A stretch of 5,562 bases of DNA from Flavobacteriales bacterium UBA5933 (GTDB taxonomy: Bacteria; Bacteroidota; Bacteroidia; Flavobacteriales; Weeksellaceae): NCBI GenBank assembly GCA_002430925.1, contig DJDD01000101.1, positions 1-5,562 of the forward strand, in the 5' to 3' direction. Shown here one piece after another: positions 1 through 5,548 of this stretch. The notes below the pieces were generated by a model, which ran no database searches, had not been told where the DNA came from, and was given only the letters and a program-made list of their open reading frames with translations. A program made the position numbers and the translations under genes. How positions within the stretch are numbered: position 1 is the first letter of the stretch; each line of letters starts with the position of its first letter.

Positions 1-51
1 TACCCAATCTAAAAAGATATAGCGAAAAAGCACGCCCCGAAGGGATTGCCC
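1..51 (-). repeat. Edge of a probable dispersed flavobacterial intergenic repeat (partial, cut by window start)
   Basis: This stretch is visibly more GC-rich than the AT-rich DNA after it. Read on the minus strand it starts GGGCAATCCC, forms a short CCC-TTCG-GGG stem with a UUCG tetraloop, and continues into CGCTATATCTTTTT. From memory, that combination (GGGCG-like start, small variable hairpin, then a CGCTATATCTTTT block) is a recurrent intergenic element in Flavobacterium and related genomes. Only one end is present and the rest would lie left of position 1. The function of these elements is unknown to me. The plus strand has an open frame from 3 to 71, but I regard it as incidental. The family identification rests on recall, not on a search. 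Confidence 0.5.
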
Positions 52-104
52 AAAAAATAAATATAATTTAAAAAAATTTAATACAACTTAAATCAATAAA
101 ATAG

Positions 105-671
105 ATGAAACTTAGAGAAAAAAATCCAGCTTTAATTTTAATTGATATTCAAAAAGCTTTTCTTGACGAAAAATATTGGGGAGGAAATAGAAATAATAAG
201 AATGCAGAAGAAACAAGCGGTTTACTGCTTAATAGATTCAGAGAACTTAATTTACCAATTTTTCATGTCAGACATAGTTCATTGAATGGAAACTCTAAAT
301 TACATGCTTCAAATGTAGGATTTAGTTTTAATGATTTTGTACAACCTATGTTTGATGAGCCTATTATAACAAAAAATGTGAATAGCTCTTTTATAGGAAC
401 TAATTTAAAAGAAATGCTGTATGATAAAAATATTACTACATTAATAATTGTAGGTTTAACAACAGATCATTGTGTTTCTACAACAACAAGAATGGCTGGT
501 AATTATGGTTATGAAACTTATTTGATTTCTGATGCAACAGCTACTTTTGATAAAATTGGAATAAACAATGAAAAATATAGCGCAGAACTAATTCACTTGA
601 CTAGTTTAGCAAGTTTAAATGAAGAACTTGCAATTATTTGGGATTCAAATAAATTATTGAATGAGTTATAG
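105..671 (+). CDS. Cysteine hydrolase, isochorismatase-like superfamily
   Basis: This 188-residue protein has the usual size of a single-domain isochorismatase-like hydrolase, a cytoplasmic alpha/beta fold that attacks amide, ester or related bonds through a cysteine nucleophile. The expected triad is visible: Asp14 in LILIDIQ after the first strand, Lys90 in ITKNVNSSF, and Cys123 in GLTTDHCVST, where the preceding GLTT stretch fits the family's conserved turn with a cis-peptide. The nicotinamidase metal site is not evident, so nicotinamidase (PncA) is unlikely. Siderophore or phenazine isochorismatases (EntB, PhzD) carry Gly in place of the Cys, so true isochorismatase activity is also unlikely. 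The substrate cannot be assigned; N-carbamoylsarcosine-amidase-like or YecD-like relatives are the closest general description. The ATG at 105 has no Shine-Dalgarno sequence, as is normal for Bacteroidota. The gene converges on ybaK with 8 bp between stops and has no same-strand partner in view. Confidence 0.9.
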   Translation: MKLREKNPALILIDIQKAFLDEKYWGGNRNNKNAEETSGLLLNRFRELNLPIFHVRHSSLNGNSKLHASNVGFSFNDFVQPMFDEPIITKNVNSSFIGTNLKEMLYDKNITTLIIVGLTTDHCVSTTTRMAGNYGYETYLISDATATFDKIGINNEKYSAELIHLTSLASLNEELAIIWDSNKLLNEL

Positions 672-679
672 AAATTTTA

Positions 680-1159
680 TTATACAATATCTTCAAAATG
701 AGCATCAATAAGATTGCATAAATCATTAGGTTCTATAATGATTTGTAACCCTTTTTTTCCGCCACTAATACATATTTTATCTTGTAAAGTTGCTAATTCT
801 TCGATATAAGTAGGGAATAATTTTTTCATGCCAATTGGAGAGCATCCACCACGAACATAACCTGTTAAATTAAGTAATTCTTTTAACGGTAATAGTTCAC
901 AGCTTTTATTTCCAGAAACTTTTGCTATTTTCTTCAAATCTAAATGCGTATCTGCAGGAATAACGGCAACTAAATGCGAATTGTTATTTGTTTTAAGAAC
1001 CAAGGTTTTAAAAATTCCTTCAGGATTTACACCCAATGAATTGGCAACGTGAAGCGCATCTAAATGTTCTTCATCTACTTCGTATTCTCGTAGAGTATAA
1101 GCGATATTGTTTGTATCTAATAATCTTACCGCATTTGTTTTTGCTGTTTTATTGCTCAT
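680..1159 (-). CDS. ybaK: Cys-tRNA(Pro)/Cys-tRNA(Cys) deacylase, YbaK/EbsC family
   Basis: This 159-residue single-domain protein matches the length of E. coli YbaK. Family members act in trans in the cytoplasm, hydrolysing Cys-tRNA(Pro) made by mischarging prolyl-tRNA synthetase and so preventing Cys-for-Pro errors. Visible signatures are the N-terminal TNAVRLLDTNNIAYTLREYE segment, the GIFKTLVLK block with the conserved active-site Lys51, the AVIPADTHLDLKKIAK region (65-80), the loop GYVRGGCSPIGMKK (100-113) with the family's GGxSPxG signature, and ISGGKKGLQIIIEP (131-144). All core motifs are present and no truncation is seen. The ATG at 1157-1159 leaves about 12 residues before the first conserved helix, as expected. 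menD lies upstream on the same strand, but 278 bp of repeat-rich spacer makes cotranscription uncertain. A strong inverted repeat ends 17 bp before the start codon. The family is clear; the exact tRNA substrate is inferred from the family. Confidence 0.93.
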   Translation of the reverse strand: MSNKTAKTNAVRLLDTNNIAYTLREYEVDEEHLDALHVANSLGVNPEGIFKTLVLKTNNNSHLVAVIPADTHLDLKKIAKVSGNKSCELLPLKELLNLTGYVRGGCSPIGMKKLFPTYIEELATLQDKICISGGKKGLQIIIEPNDLCNLIDAHFEDIV

Positions 1160-1176
1160 ATTAATTGGCTATTAAA

Positions 1177-1217
1177 TGAACCAAGAATAGGTTATTTATA
1201 AATCTATTCTTGGTTTA
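1177..1217. repeat. Perfect 12-bp inverted repeat (stem-loop) just upstream of ybaK
   Basis: AACCAAGAATAG (1179-1190) and CTATTCTTGGTT (1204-1215) are exact reverse complements. The pairing extends outward by a G-T and a T-A pair to 1177-1217, and inward by up to three more pairs, leaving a loop of about 7 nt. On the minus strand the stem lies downstream of menD and 17 bp before the ybaK start. Neither side is followed by an immediate long T tract, although a T9 run occurs about 10 bp beyond the right arm on the plus strand. It could be a weak terminator for menD transcripts, a leader hairpin of ybaK, or an operator. The sequence alone does not decide between these. Confidence 0.7.
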
Positions 1218-1230
1218 TTGTTGTCTATTT

Positions 1231-1270
1231 TTTTTTCTGTCAATTCGAGTATTTTTTATAGAAAAATGTA
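1231..1270 (+). repeat. Intergenic repeat, direct copy 1
   Basis: These 40 bases match 1365-1404 at 38 of 40 positions without gaps (offset 134). The only differences are TA at 1257-1258 against CG at 1391-1392. The unit contains CTGTCAATTCGAG, a run of T, then AGAAAAATGTA. After 1270 the two copies diverge. Here the sequence runs into a separate perfect palindrome, ATTGAATTAAT-TTC-ATTAATTCAAT (1272-1296), an 11-bp stem with a 3-nt loop, instead of the closing half of the repeat. This copy is therefore incomplete compared with copy 2. Confidence 0.85.
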
Positions 1271-1323
1271 AATTGAATTAATTTCATTAATTCAATGTAA
1301 ATAAAAAAATCCTTACTTATTTT

Positions 1324-1362
1324 TCGATACAAAATTCTTAAAGAATTTCACTCAAAATGACG
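1324..1362 (-). repeat. Intergenic repeat, diverged inverted copy
   Basis: Read on the minus strand, this segment runs GTCA, TTTTGAGT, then an A/T-rich stretch ending in TTGTATCGA. It keeps the outer landmarks of the direct copies (GTCA-N4-GAGT at one end and GTATCGA at the other), while its centre is GAAATTCTTTAAGAATTT, a different short palindrome. It is best read as a member of the same palindromic family in opposite orientation between the two direct copies. Similarity is confined to the landmark blocks, so the assignment is weaker than for the direct pair. Confidence 0.55.
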
Positions 1363-1364
1363 TA

Positions 1365-1420
1365 TTTTTTCTGTCAATTCGAGTATTTTTCGTAGAAAAA
1401 TGTATCGAGAATTAAGACAG
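1365..1420 (+). repeat. Intergenic repeat, direct copy 2, with both palindrome arms
   Basis: This copy contains the 40-bp unit shared with 1231-1270 and also a closing half, so it can fold as a whole. CTGTC (1371-1375) pairs with GACAG (1416-1420), AATTC (1376-1380) with GAATT (1409-1413), and ATTTTT (1385-1390) with AAAAAT (1396-1401) around the loop CGTAG. It ends 17 bp from the menD stop codon, so it would form a hairpin in the menD 3' untranslated region. The minus-strand transcript has an A run rather than a U run after it, so it is not a classical rho-independent terminator. Similar CTGTCA-TTCGAG palindromes are, from memory, common between flavobacterial genes. Confidence 0.75.
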
Positions 1421-1437
1421 AGAATATTATAATCTAT

Positions 1438-3108
1438 TTATTTTATTGTCGAAAAATACCCTCTAAGAATACTATCGTTCGCACAATTTTTTGTGTCAAT
1501 TTCTATAATTTTAGGTCGTTCACTTTCATTATAAAACTCTTTGTAAGAATTTTCTAAATCAGTTAAGTTGGAAACAACTTGATAATCGAAATCAAACATT
1601 TTTGCTAAATGCTCTGCTGTATGATGATGTTTTGTTACAAAATAATCTTCAACAACATCTGTTTCCGATGGTCCAGGAATAAACTTGAAAATGTTTCCAC
1701 CACCATTATTAATTAATATAATTCTGAAGTTTTTTGGCATATTTACATTCCAAAGCGCATTAGAATCATAGAAAAAAGAAATATCTCCAGTAATTAAAAC
1801 AGTATTTTGTTTTGATGCTATACAAGCACCAATTGCAGTAGAAGTAGAACCGTCAATTCCGCTTGTTCCTCGGTTACAAAAAACAGTATTAGATTTTTTA
1901 TGGTCAAACAGTAATCCGTATCTTATTACAGTTGAATTACCATATTGTATTTGCCAATTTTCTGGATAATTACGAATAATAGAATCGAAAGCTTTTAAGT
2001 CAGAAAACGGAATCATATTGATGTATTCTTTATGTTTTTTCTCGTTTGCTTCTCGTATAGTATTCCAAAGTGAATAATAATTTGATTCTTTTTGGTTGAC
2101 AAATGGCACAAATTGTTCTAAGAAAATCTCAGGTTTTGTTTCTATTTTATCTGTTAATGCTTGGAAAGTATCAGGTTGCCAATATTCATCTAAATGCCAA
2201 TGTTGTGTAGGCTTATGTTCTCTTAAGAAACGTTTTATTTTTTTTGAAACAACATTTTGACCAATTGTCAATAAAATATCTGGTTTTAGTGCTTCTAATT
2301 CTTCTTCTGTATAAGGGAAGATGACTTGATCAATTTTATTGAAAAATTTAGAAGAATGTGTATTTGATGTAACTTCTGTAAGAACGACCACAGATTCATC
2401 TTCGGCTAGCTGAGATAGATAATCATTAAACTCTTCATTTGGATGATGTAATCCGACTAAAATCATTTTTCTAGCAGATGAATTCCATCGACGCATATAA
2501 TCAATCACATCAGTTTCTGGATAAATTTTATGGTCTATCGTAATGTTATCAATCTGAATAGATGATGCTGAAACTGATTCATACAAAGGTTCAGAAAAAG
2601 GCATATTAATATGAATTGGAGCCGATTTGTTGACACAGTCGATTAATGCATATTTTGTTAAAAGCATATTTCTAGTCAAATCATCTGTTTCTTCACTTTC
2701 AGAAAGTTGAACATTATGTACAGAATGTTTTTCGAAAAGATTATGCTGACGAATAGTTTGTCCATCAAAATTATCAACCAAATGTTCTGGTCGATCAGCA
2801 GATAAAACAATTAATGGAATATTCTGAAAAAACGCTTCTGTTACAGCAGGATAATAATTAGCTGTTGCAGAACCTGAAGTACAACAAACAACAACAGGTT
2901 TTTGCAGTTGTTGTGCCATTCCCAAGGCTACAAATCCGGCAGAACGTTCGTCTACAACACTGTAGGTTTTAAAACGTTCGTCGTTGGTAAATTGCATTGT
3001 TAAAGCTCCGTTTCTAGAGCCAGGAGATAATACTATATGGTCAATTCCAAAAGCCAATAATGTTTCAGCAATCAATTGAACATTTAATTTATTTGATATT
3101 TTTCTCAA
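1438..3108 (-). CDS. menD: 2-succinyl-5-enolpyruvyl-6-hydroxy-3-cyclohexene-1-carboxylate synthase (MenD)
   Basis: This ThDP- and Mg2+-dependent enzyme of menaquinone synthesis joins isochorismate and 2-oxoglutarate-derived succinic semialdehyde with loss of CO2. Its 556 residues equal the length of E. coli MenD. Visible landmarks are SPGSR (28-32), the ThDP-activating Glu54 in VVDERSAGF, CTSGSATANYYPA (76-88), SADRP (103-107), DGQTIRQ (115-121), Arg396 in NSTVIRYG, Arg413 in CNRGTSGIDG, and the ThDP/metal motif from GDISFFYDSNALW (441-453) to ILINNGGGNIF (464-474). All domains are intact. The start is TTG (minus 3108-3106): an in-frame TAA lies six codons upstream, no ATG lies between, and the first internal ATG (Met38) would remove SPGSR. 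No other men gene is in the window. fabG is upstream on the same strand but separated by a terminator, so menD probably has its own promoter or depends on read-through. Confidence 0.96.
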   Translation of the reverse strand: MRKISNKLNVQLIAETLLAFGIDHIVLSPGSRNGALTMQFTNDERFKTYSVVDERSAGFVALGMAQQLQKPVVVCCTSGSATANYYPAVTEAFFQNIPLIVLSADRPEHLVDNFDGQTIRQHNLFEKHSVHNVQLSESEETDDLTRNMLLTKYALIDCVNKSAPIHINMPFSEPLYESVSASSIQIDNITIDHKIYPETDVIDYMRRWNSSARKMILVGLHHPNEEFNDYLSQLAEDESVVVLTEVTSNTHSSKFFNKIDQVIFPYTEEELEALKPDILLTIGQNVVSKKIKRFLREHKPTQHWHLDEYWQPDTFQALTDKIETKPEIFLEQFVPFVNQKESNYYSLWNTIREANEKKHKEYINMIPFSDLKAFDSIIRNYPENWQIQYGNSTVIRYGLLFDHKKSNTVFCNRGTSGIDGSTSTAIGACIASKQNTVLITGDISFFYDSNALWNVNMPKNFRIILINNGGGNIFKFIPGPSETDVVEDYFVTKHHHTAEHLAKMFDFDYQVVSNLTDLENSYKEFYNESERPKIIEIDTKNCANDSILRGYFSTIK

Positions 3109-3120
3109 TGGAATTGTCTT

Positions 3121-3174
3121 AAATTAAAAAAAGGTTTTGTTTAGCAAATTTACTAAAACAAAACCTTTTAATTT
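3121..3174 (-). terminator. Rho-independent terminator after fabG
   Basis: On the minus strand, 19 bp after the fabG stop, AAAAGGTTTTGTTT pairs perfectly (14 bp) with its complement. On the plus strand the arms are 3129-3142 and 3156-3169. After a one-base bulge two more pairs form, closing an 8-nt loop at 3145-3152. The minus-strand transcript ends the stem in a run of seven U (plus-strand A 3126-3132), which is the classical terminator form. The outer AAATT/AATTT ends can also pair. It lies only about 12 bp upstream of the menD start codon, so it both ends fabG transcripts and crowds the menD leader. Confidence 0.85.
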
Positions 3175-3192
3175 ATATGATATTTTATAGAA

Positions 3193-3936
3193 TTAAGTAT
3201 GTAAACCTCCGTCTACGCTTAAAACTTGTCCTGTTACATAACTTGATAAATCAGAAGCTAAATATAAACATGCATTTGCAATATCTTCTGGTTTTCCTCC
3301 ACGTTTCAATGGAATACCAGCACGCCATTCGTCAACTACCTTAGGATCTAATACTTCTGTCATTTCAGTTTCGATAAATCCTGGAGCAATTGCATTACAA
3401 CGGATGTTACGAGAACCTAATTCTAAAGCAACAGATTTAGAGAAACCAATTAATCCCGCTTTAGAAGCAGCATAATTTGCTTGACCAGCATTTCCTTTAA
3501 TTCCAACAATAGAAGACATGTTAACAATAGAACCAGAACGTTGTTTCATCATTGGTTTGATAACAGCCTTAGTTAAGTTGAATGCAGAATTTAAGTTTGT
3601 TTGAATTACATTTTCGAAATCTTCTACAGACATTCTCATTAATAAGTTGTCTTTTGTAATTCCTGCATTATTAATTACAATATCAATTTGTCCAAATTCA
3701 GCTAAAACATCTTCAACTAATTTTTGAGCAGCTTCAAAATTAGAAGCATCTGATTGATATCCTTTTACTTTTCCGAATTGACTTAATTCTTCTTCTAAAG
3801 CTTTTGCTTTTTCTACAGAAGAAGCATAAGTAAAGGCAACGTTAGCGCCATTTTTTACAAAAACTTCAGCAATACTTTTTCCAATACCGCGAGTTGCGCC
3901 AGTTACGATTGCTGTTTTACCTTGCAATAAATTCAT
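3193..3936 (-). CDS. fabG: 3-oxoacyl-[acyl-carrier-protein] reductase (FabG)
   Basis: This 247-residue classical short-chain dehydrogenase performs the NADPH-dependent reduction of beta-ketoacyl-ACP in type II fatty acid elongation, in the cytoplasm and normally as a tetramer. The Rossmann cofactor motif TGATRGIG is at 12-19, the conserved Asp63 follows in YQSDAS, and NNAG is at 89-92. The catalytic tetrad reads Asn114 (QTNLNSAFN), Ser142 (NMSSIVG), Tyr155 and Lys159 (GQANYAASKAG), matching E. coli FabG Asn110-Ser138-Tyr151-Lys155 with a constant offset of four. APGFIETEMT (184-193) and the C-terminal VTGQVLSVDGG (234-244) are typical of FabG rather than of other SDRs. The ATG at 3934-3936 places the cofactor motif at the usual distance. 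No acpP, fabD or fabF flanks it. It diverges from brnQ and ends in a strong terminator, so it looks monocistronic. Confidence 0.94.
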   Translation of the reverse strand: MNLLQGKTAIVTGATRGIGKSIAEVFVKNGANVAFTYASSVEKAKALEEELSQFGKVKGYQSDASNFEAAQKLVEDVLAEFGQIDIVINNAGITKDNLLMRMSVEDFENVIQTNLNSAFNLTKAVIKPMMKQRSGSIVNMSSIVGIKGNAGQANYAASKAGLIGFSKSVALELGSRNIRCNAIAPGFIETEMTEVLDPKVVDEWRAGIPLKRGGKPEDIANACLYLASDLSSYVTGQVLSVDGGLHT

Positions 3937-3958
3937 GTTTATTGGTATTTATTTTGGT

Positions 3959-3966
3959 CAAAAATA
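3959..3966 (-). promoter_or_regulatory. Candidate -7 element for fabG
   Basis: On the minus strand the bases read TATTTTTG, a full match to the Bacteroidota -7 consensus TAnnTTTG, 22 bp before the fabG ATG. That predicts a short untranslated leader of about 15 nt. The expected upstream TTG element is not present: at an 18-bp spacing there is only TTA (3985-3987). Position and motif support it, but in AT-rich DNA such a match can arise by chance. Confidence 0.45.
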
Positions 3967-4165
3967 CGATTTTTTATGAAAGTGTAAAACGTTAGTAAAC
4001 GACATTTTTTAGAACTTTTAAGATTTATATTGTACTAACATCATTATTAATAATAAAAAATTATGTTGTTTTAATTGTCATAACTGTATTTTTTAATTAA
4101 AAAACTGTTTATTTATTAAAATTATGTCAATATGTACTATTATTAGATAAACAAATACCTTTCCA

Positions 4166-4196
4166 TTGTAATGTTTAGTAAATTGCGCCCCCTTTG
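4166..4196 (+). promoter_or_regulatory. Candidate promoter for brnQ
   Basis: TTG at 4166-4168 is followed after 20 bp by CCCCTTTG (4189-4196). This fits the Bacteroidota arrangement of a TTG -33 element and a TAnnTTTG -7 element in spacing and in the TTTG half, but with CC in place of TA. The start codon is 20 bp beyond, giving a leader of about 13 nt. The atypical -7 makes this tentative. A 7-of-8 alternative, TACCTTTC, lies at 4156-4163. Confidence 0.35.
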
Positions 4197-4216
4197 TAAA
4201 AACGAATATATTTAAA

Positions 4217-5506
4217 ATGAAAAATAAAAAGTTATCCAACATCTTGACTCTTGGTTTTGCTTTATTTGCAATGTTTTTTGGAGCAGGTAATTTATTATTA
4301 CCACCGTTGATTGGAGTAGAAGTAGGCGAAAATTATCTTGTAGCTATGATAGCTTTTGGTTTAACAGGTATATTGTTACCATTTACTGGTATATTATCGG
4401 TTGTCTTTTCAGGAAATGATTTTAATGATTTAGGTAATAAAGTAAGCAAAATAATGGCACCAATTTTAGGAACAATTATAATGATTTGTATTGGTCCGTT
4501 GATTGCTATTCCGAGAACTGCTGCAACAACTTTTGAGGTAGGAATAAAACCATTTTTTCCTACGATGGAGCCTATTTATGGTTTATTTTTATTTTTTCTT
4601 ATAACTTTTATTTTAGCAATTCGCCCATCAAAAGTAGTAGATATAATAGGAAACTATCTTACTCCATTGTTATTAATTTTACTAGCATTATTGGTTGTTG
4701 AAGGTATAGTTCATCCTAAGTCAGATTTTTTACCTTCAGAAAAAACTTTTTTAGAATCGTTTTCAAAAGGATTTATAGAAGGTTATCAAACTTTAGATGT
4801 ATTAGCTTCTGTAATTTTTGCAGGTATTATAATTACATCAGCTACAGATAAAGGTTATCATGATAAGAAAAGTAAATCACAAGTTGTGATTATATCAGGT
4901 TTATTATCAACTTCTTGTTTGTTATTTGTTTATGGAGGATTGATTTATTTGGGCGCAACTTCTGGTGTTTCAAATCCTGAAATTTCTCGTGCTGAATTAC
5001 TTATACAAATTGCTAGAAATGTTTTAGGACAGTATGGTTTAATTGCAATTTCTTTATGTATGATTTTTGCTTGTTTAACAACGTCTGTAGCTTTAACTTC
5101 TGCTGTTGGTACTTTTTTTAGTCGACTAACAAAAGGAAAACTTAGTTATACATTATTAGTGATTATATGTACATTAGTTTCGTTTGGATTATCAATAAAA
5201 GGTGTAGACGAAATTATTAATTTTGCATATCCTCCTTTGGCGTTTGTTTATCCTATTGTAATTACGTTGGTTATTTATGTTGTTTTATTTGGTAAATATG
5301 TTAAAAGTAAAATTCCTTATGCTTTAGCATTATTATTTTCTTCAATCATTGGATTATTGGGATTATTAAAAATAATAGGATTATTGGATAAAAAAACAAT
5401 AGAAAAATTAAATCATATTCCATTTTTTGAATATGATTTAGGATGGATTTTACCTTCTATTGTTGGATTTATGATTGGATTTGTAATTTCTAAATTGAAA
5501 AAATAA
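4217..5506 (+). CDS. brnQ: Branched-chain amino acid:cation symporter, LIVCS/BrnQ family
   Basis: This 429-residue integral inner-membrane protein is close to the usual length for the family (about 430-440). BrnQ carriers import leucine, isoleucine and valine coupled to Na+ or H+. The N-terminal signature GFALFAMFFGAGNLLLPPLIG (13-33) is intact, as are IGPLIAIPRTAATTFEVGI (92-110), EGYQTLDVLAS (188-198) and CLTTSVALTSAVGTFFSRL (286-304), all regions conserved in this family. Hydrophobic stretches suggest about twelve membrane segments, near 8-30, 40-64, 79-99, 119-135, 146-163, 194-210, 222-247, 273-300, 310-328, 336-358, 366-388 and 408-426. The short basic N-terminus and Lys-rich C-terminal tail (KLKK) fit cytoplasmic ends. 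The ATG at 4217 precedes the signature by 12 residues and has no Shine-Dalgarno sequence, as usual here. It diverges from fabG. Coupling ion and exact substrate preference are inferred from the family. Confidence 0.95.
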   Translation: MKNKKLSNILTLGFALFAMFFGAGNLLLPPLIGVEVGENYLVAMIAFGLTGILLPFTGILSVVFSGNDFNDLGNKVSKIMAPILGTIIMICIGPLIAIPRTAATTFEVGIKPFFPTMEPIYGLFLFFLITFILAIRPSKVVDIIGNYLTPLLLILLALLVVEGIVHPKSDFLPSEKTFLESFSKGFIEGYQTLDVLASVIFAGIIITSATDKGYHDKKSKSQVVIISGLLSTSCLLFVYGGLIYLGATSGVSNPEISRAELLIQIARNVLGQYGLIAISLCMIFACLTTSVALTSAVGTFFSRLTKGKLSYTLLVIICTLVSFGLSIKGVDEIINFAYPPLAFVYPIVITLVIYVVLFGKYVKSKIPYALALLFSSIIGLLGLLKIIGLLDKKTIEKLNHIPFFEYDLGWILPSIVGFMIGFVISKLKK

Positions 5507-5521
5507 AGTAAATTTTGCTAC

Positions 5522-5548
5522 ATGAAGTTTTTTATACTTATTTATTTG
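5522..5548 (+). CDS. Possible first nine codons of a following gene (partial)
   Basis: Fifteen bp after the brnQ stop, an ATG opens a frame reading MKFFILIYL before genuine sequence ends at the adapter. A Lys followed by hydrophobic residues is what the start of a signal peptide or membrane segment looks like, and the short spacing would suit an operon partner of brnQ. Nine codons are too few to name a product or to exclude chance. The frame continues into adapter bases, and those codons must be ignored. Confidence 0.3.

Larger units (their letters stand above)
3937..4216. other. AT-rich divergent promoter region between fabG and brnQ
   Basis: These 280 bp separate two divergent start codons and hold no plausible gene. 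They are very AT-rich and contain two perfect palindromes, ATTATTAATAAT (4043-4054) and TTTTTTAATTAAAAAA (4089-4104). The second is flanked by direct ACTGT copies (4083-4087 and 4104-4108). AATTATGT occurs twice (4059-4066 and 4120-4127), and TGTACTA recurs near 4031 and 4134. A GC-rich CGCCCCC cluster near 4186-4192 stands out just before brnQ. The palindromes might bind regulators or may simply reflect base composition. Confidence 0.6.

Noticed and set aside
3..71. Open frame at the left edge that could be the C-terminal end of an upstream gene (22 codons ending at TAA 69-71)
   Set aside because: The segment coincides with the GC-rich repeat-like element and carries its hairpin. I recognise no protein family in the residues, so it is more likely incidental.
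1227..1424. Repeat cluster read as a CRISPR array
   Set aside because: There are only two direct copies 134 bp apart with an inverted one between, irregular spacing and no cas genes; the units are imperfect palindromes.
105..3108. A functional link between the isochorismatase-like protein and MenD through shared isochorismate
   Set aside because: The hydrolase has the Asp-Lys-Cys triad, whereas true isochorismatases such as EntB and PhzD lack the cysteine. It is also on the opposite strand with ybaK between them, so proximity looks accidental.
5349..5388. Repeated GGATTATTG units near the brnQ 3' end
   Set aside because: They encode a Gly-Leu-Leu/Ile-rich membrane helix in frame, and the repetition follows from codon bias and hydrophobic composition.
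680..5506. A previously undescribed multi-gene system
   Set aside because: All four genes here belong to well-known families with intact motifs, sit on separate transcription units, and show no unusual fusion or partner gene.
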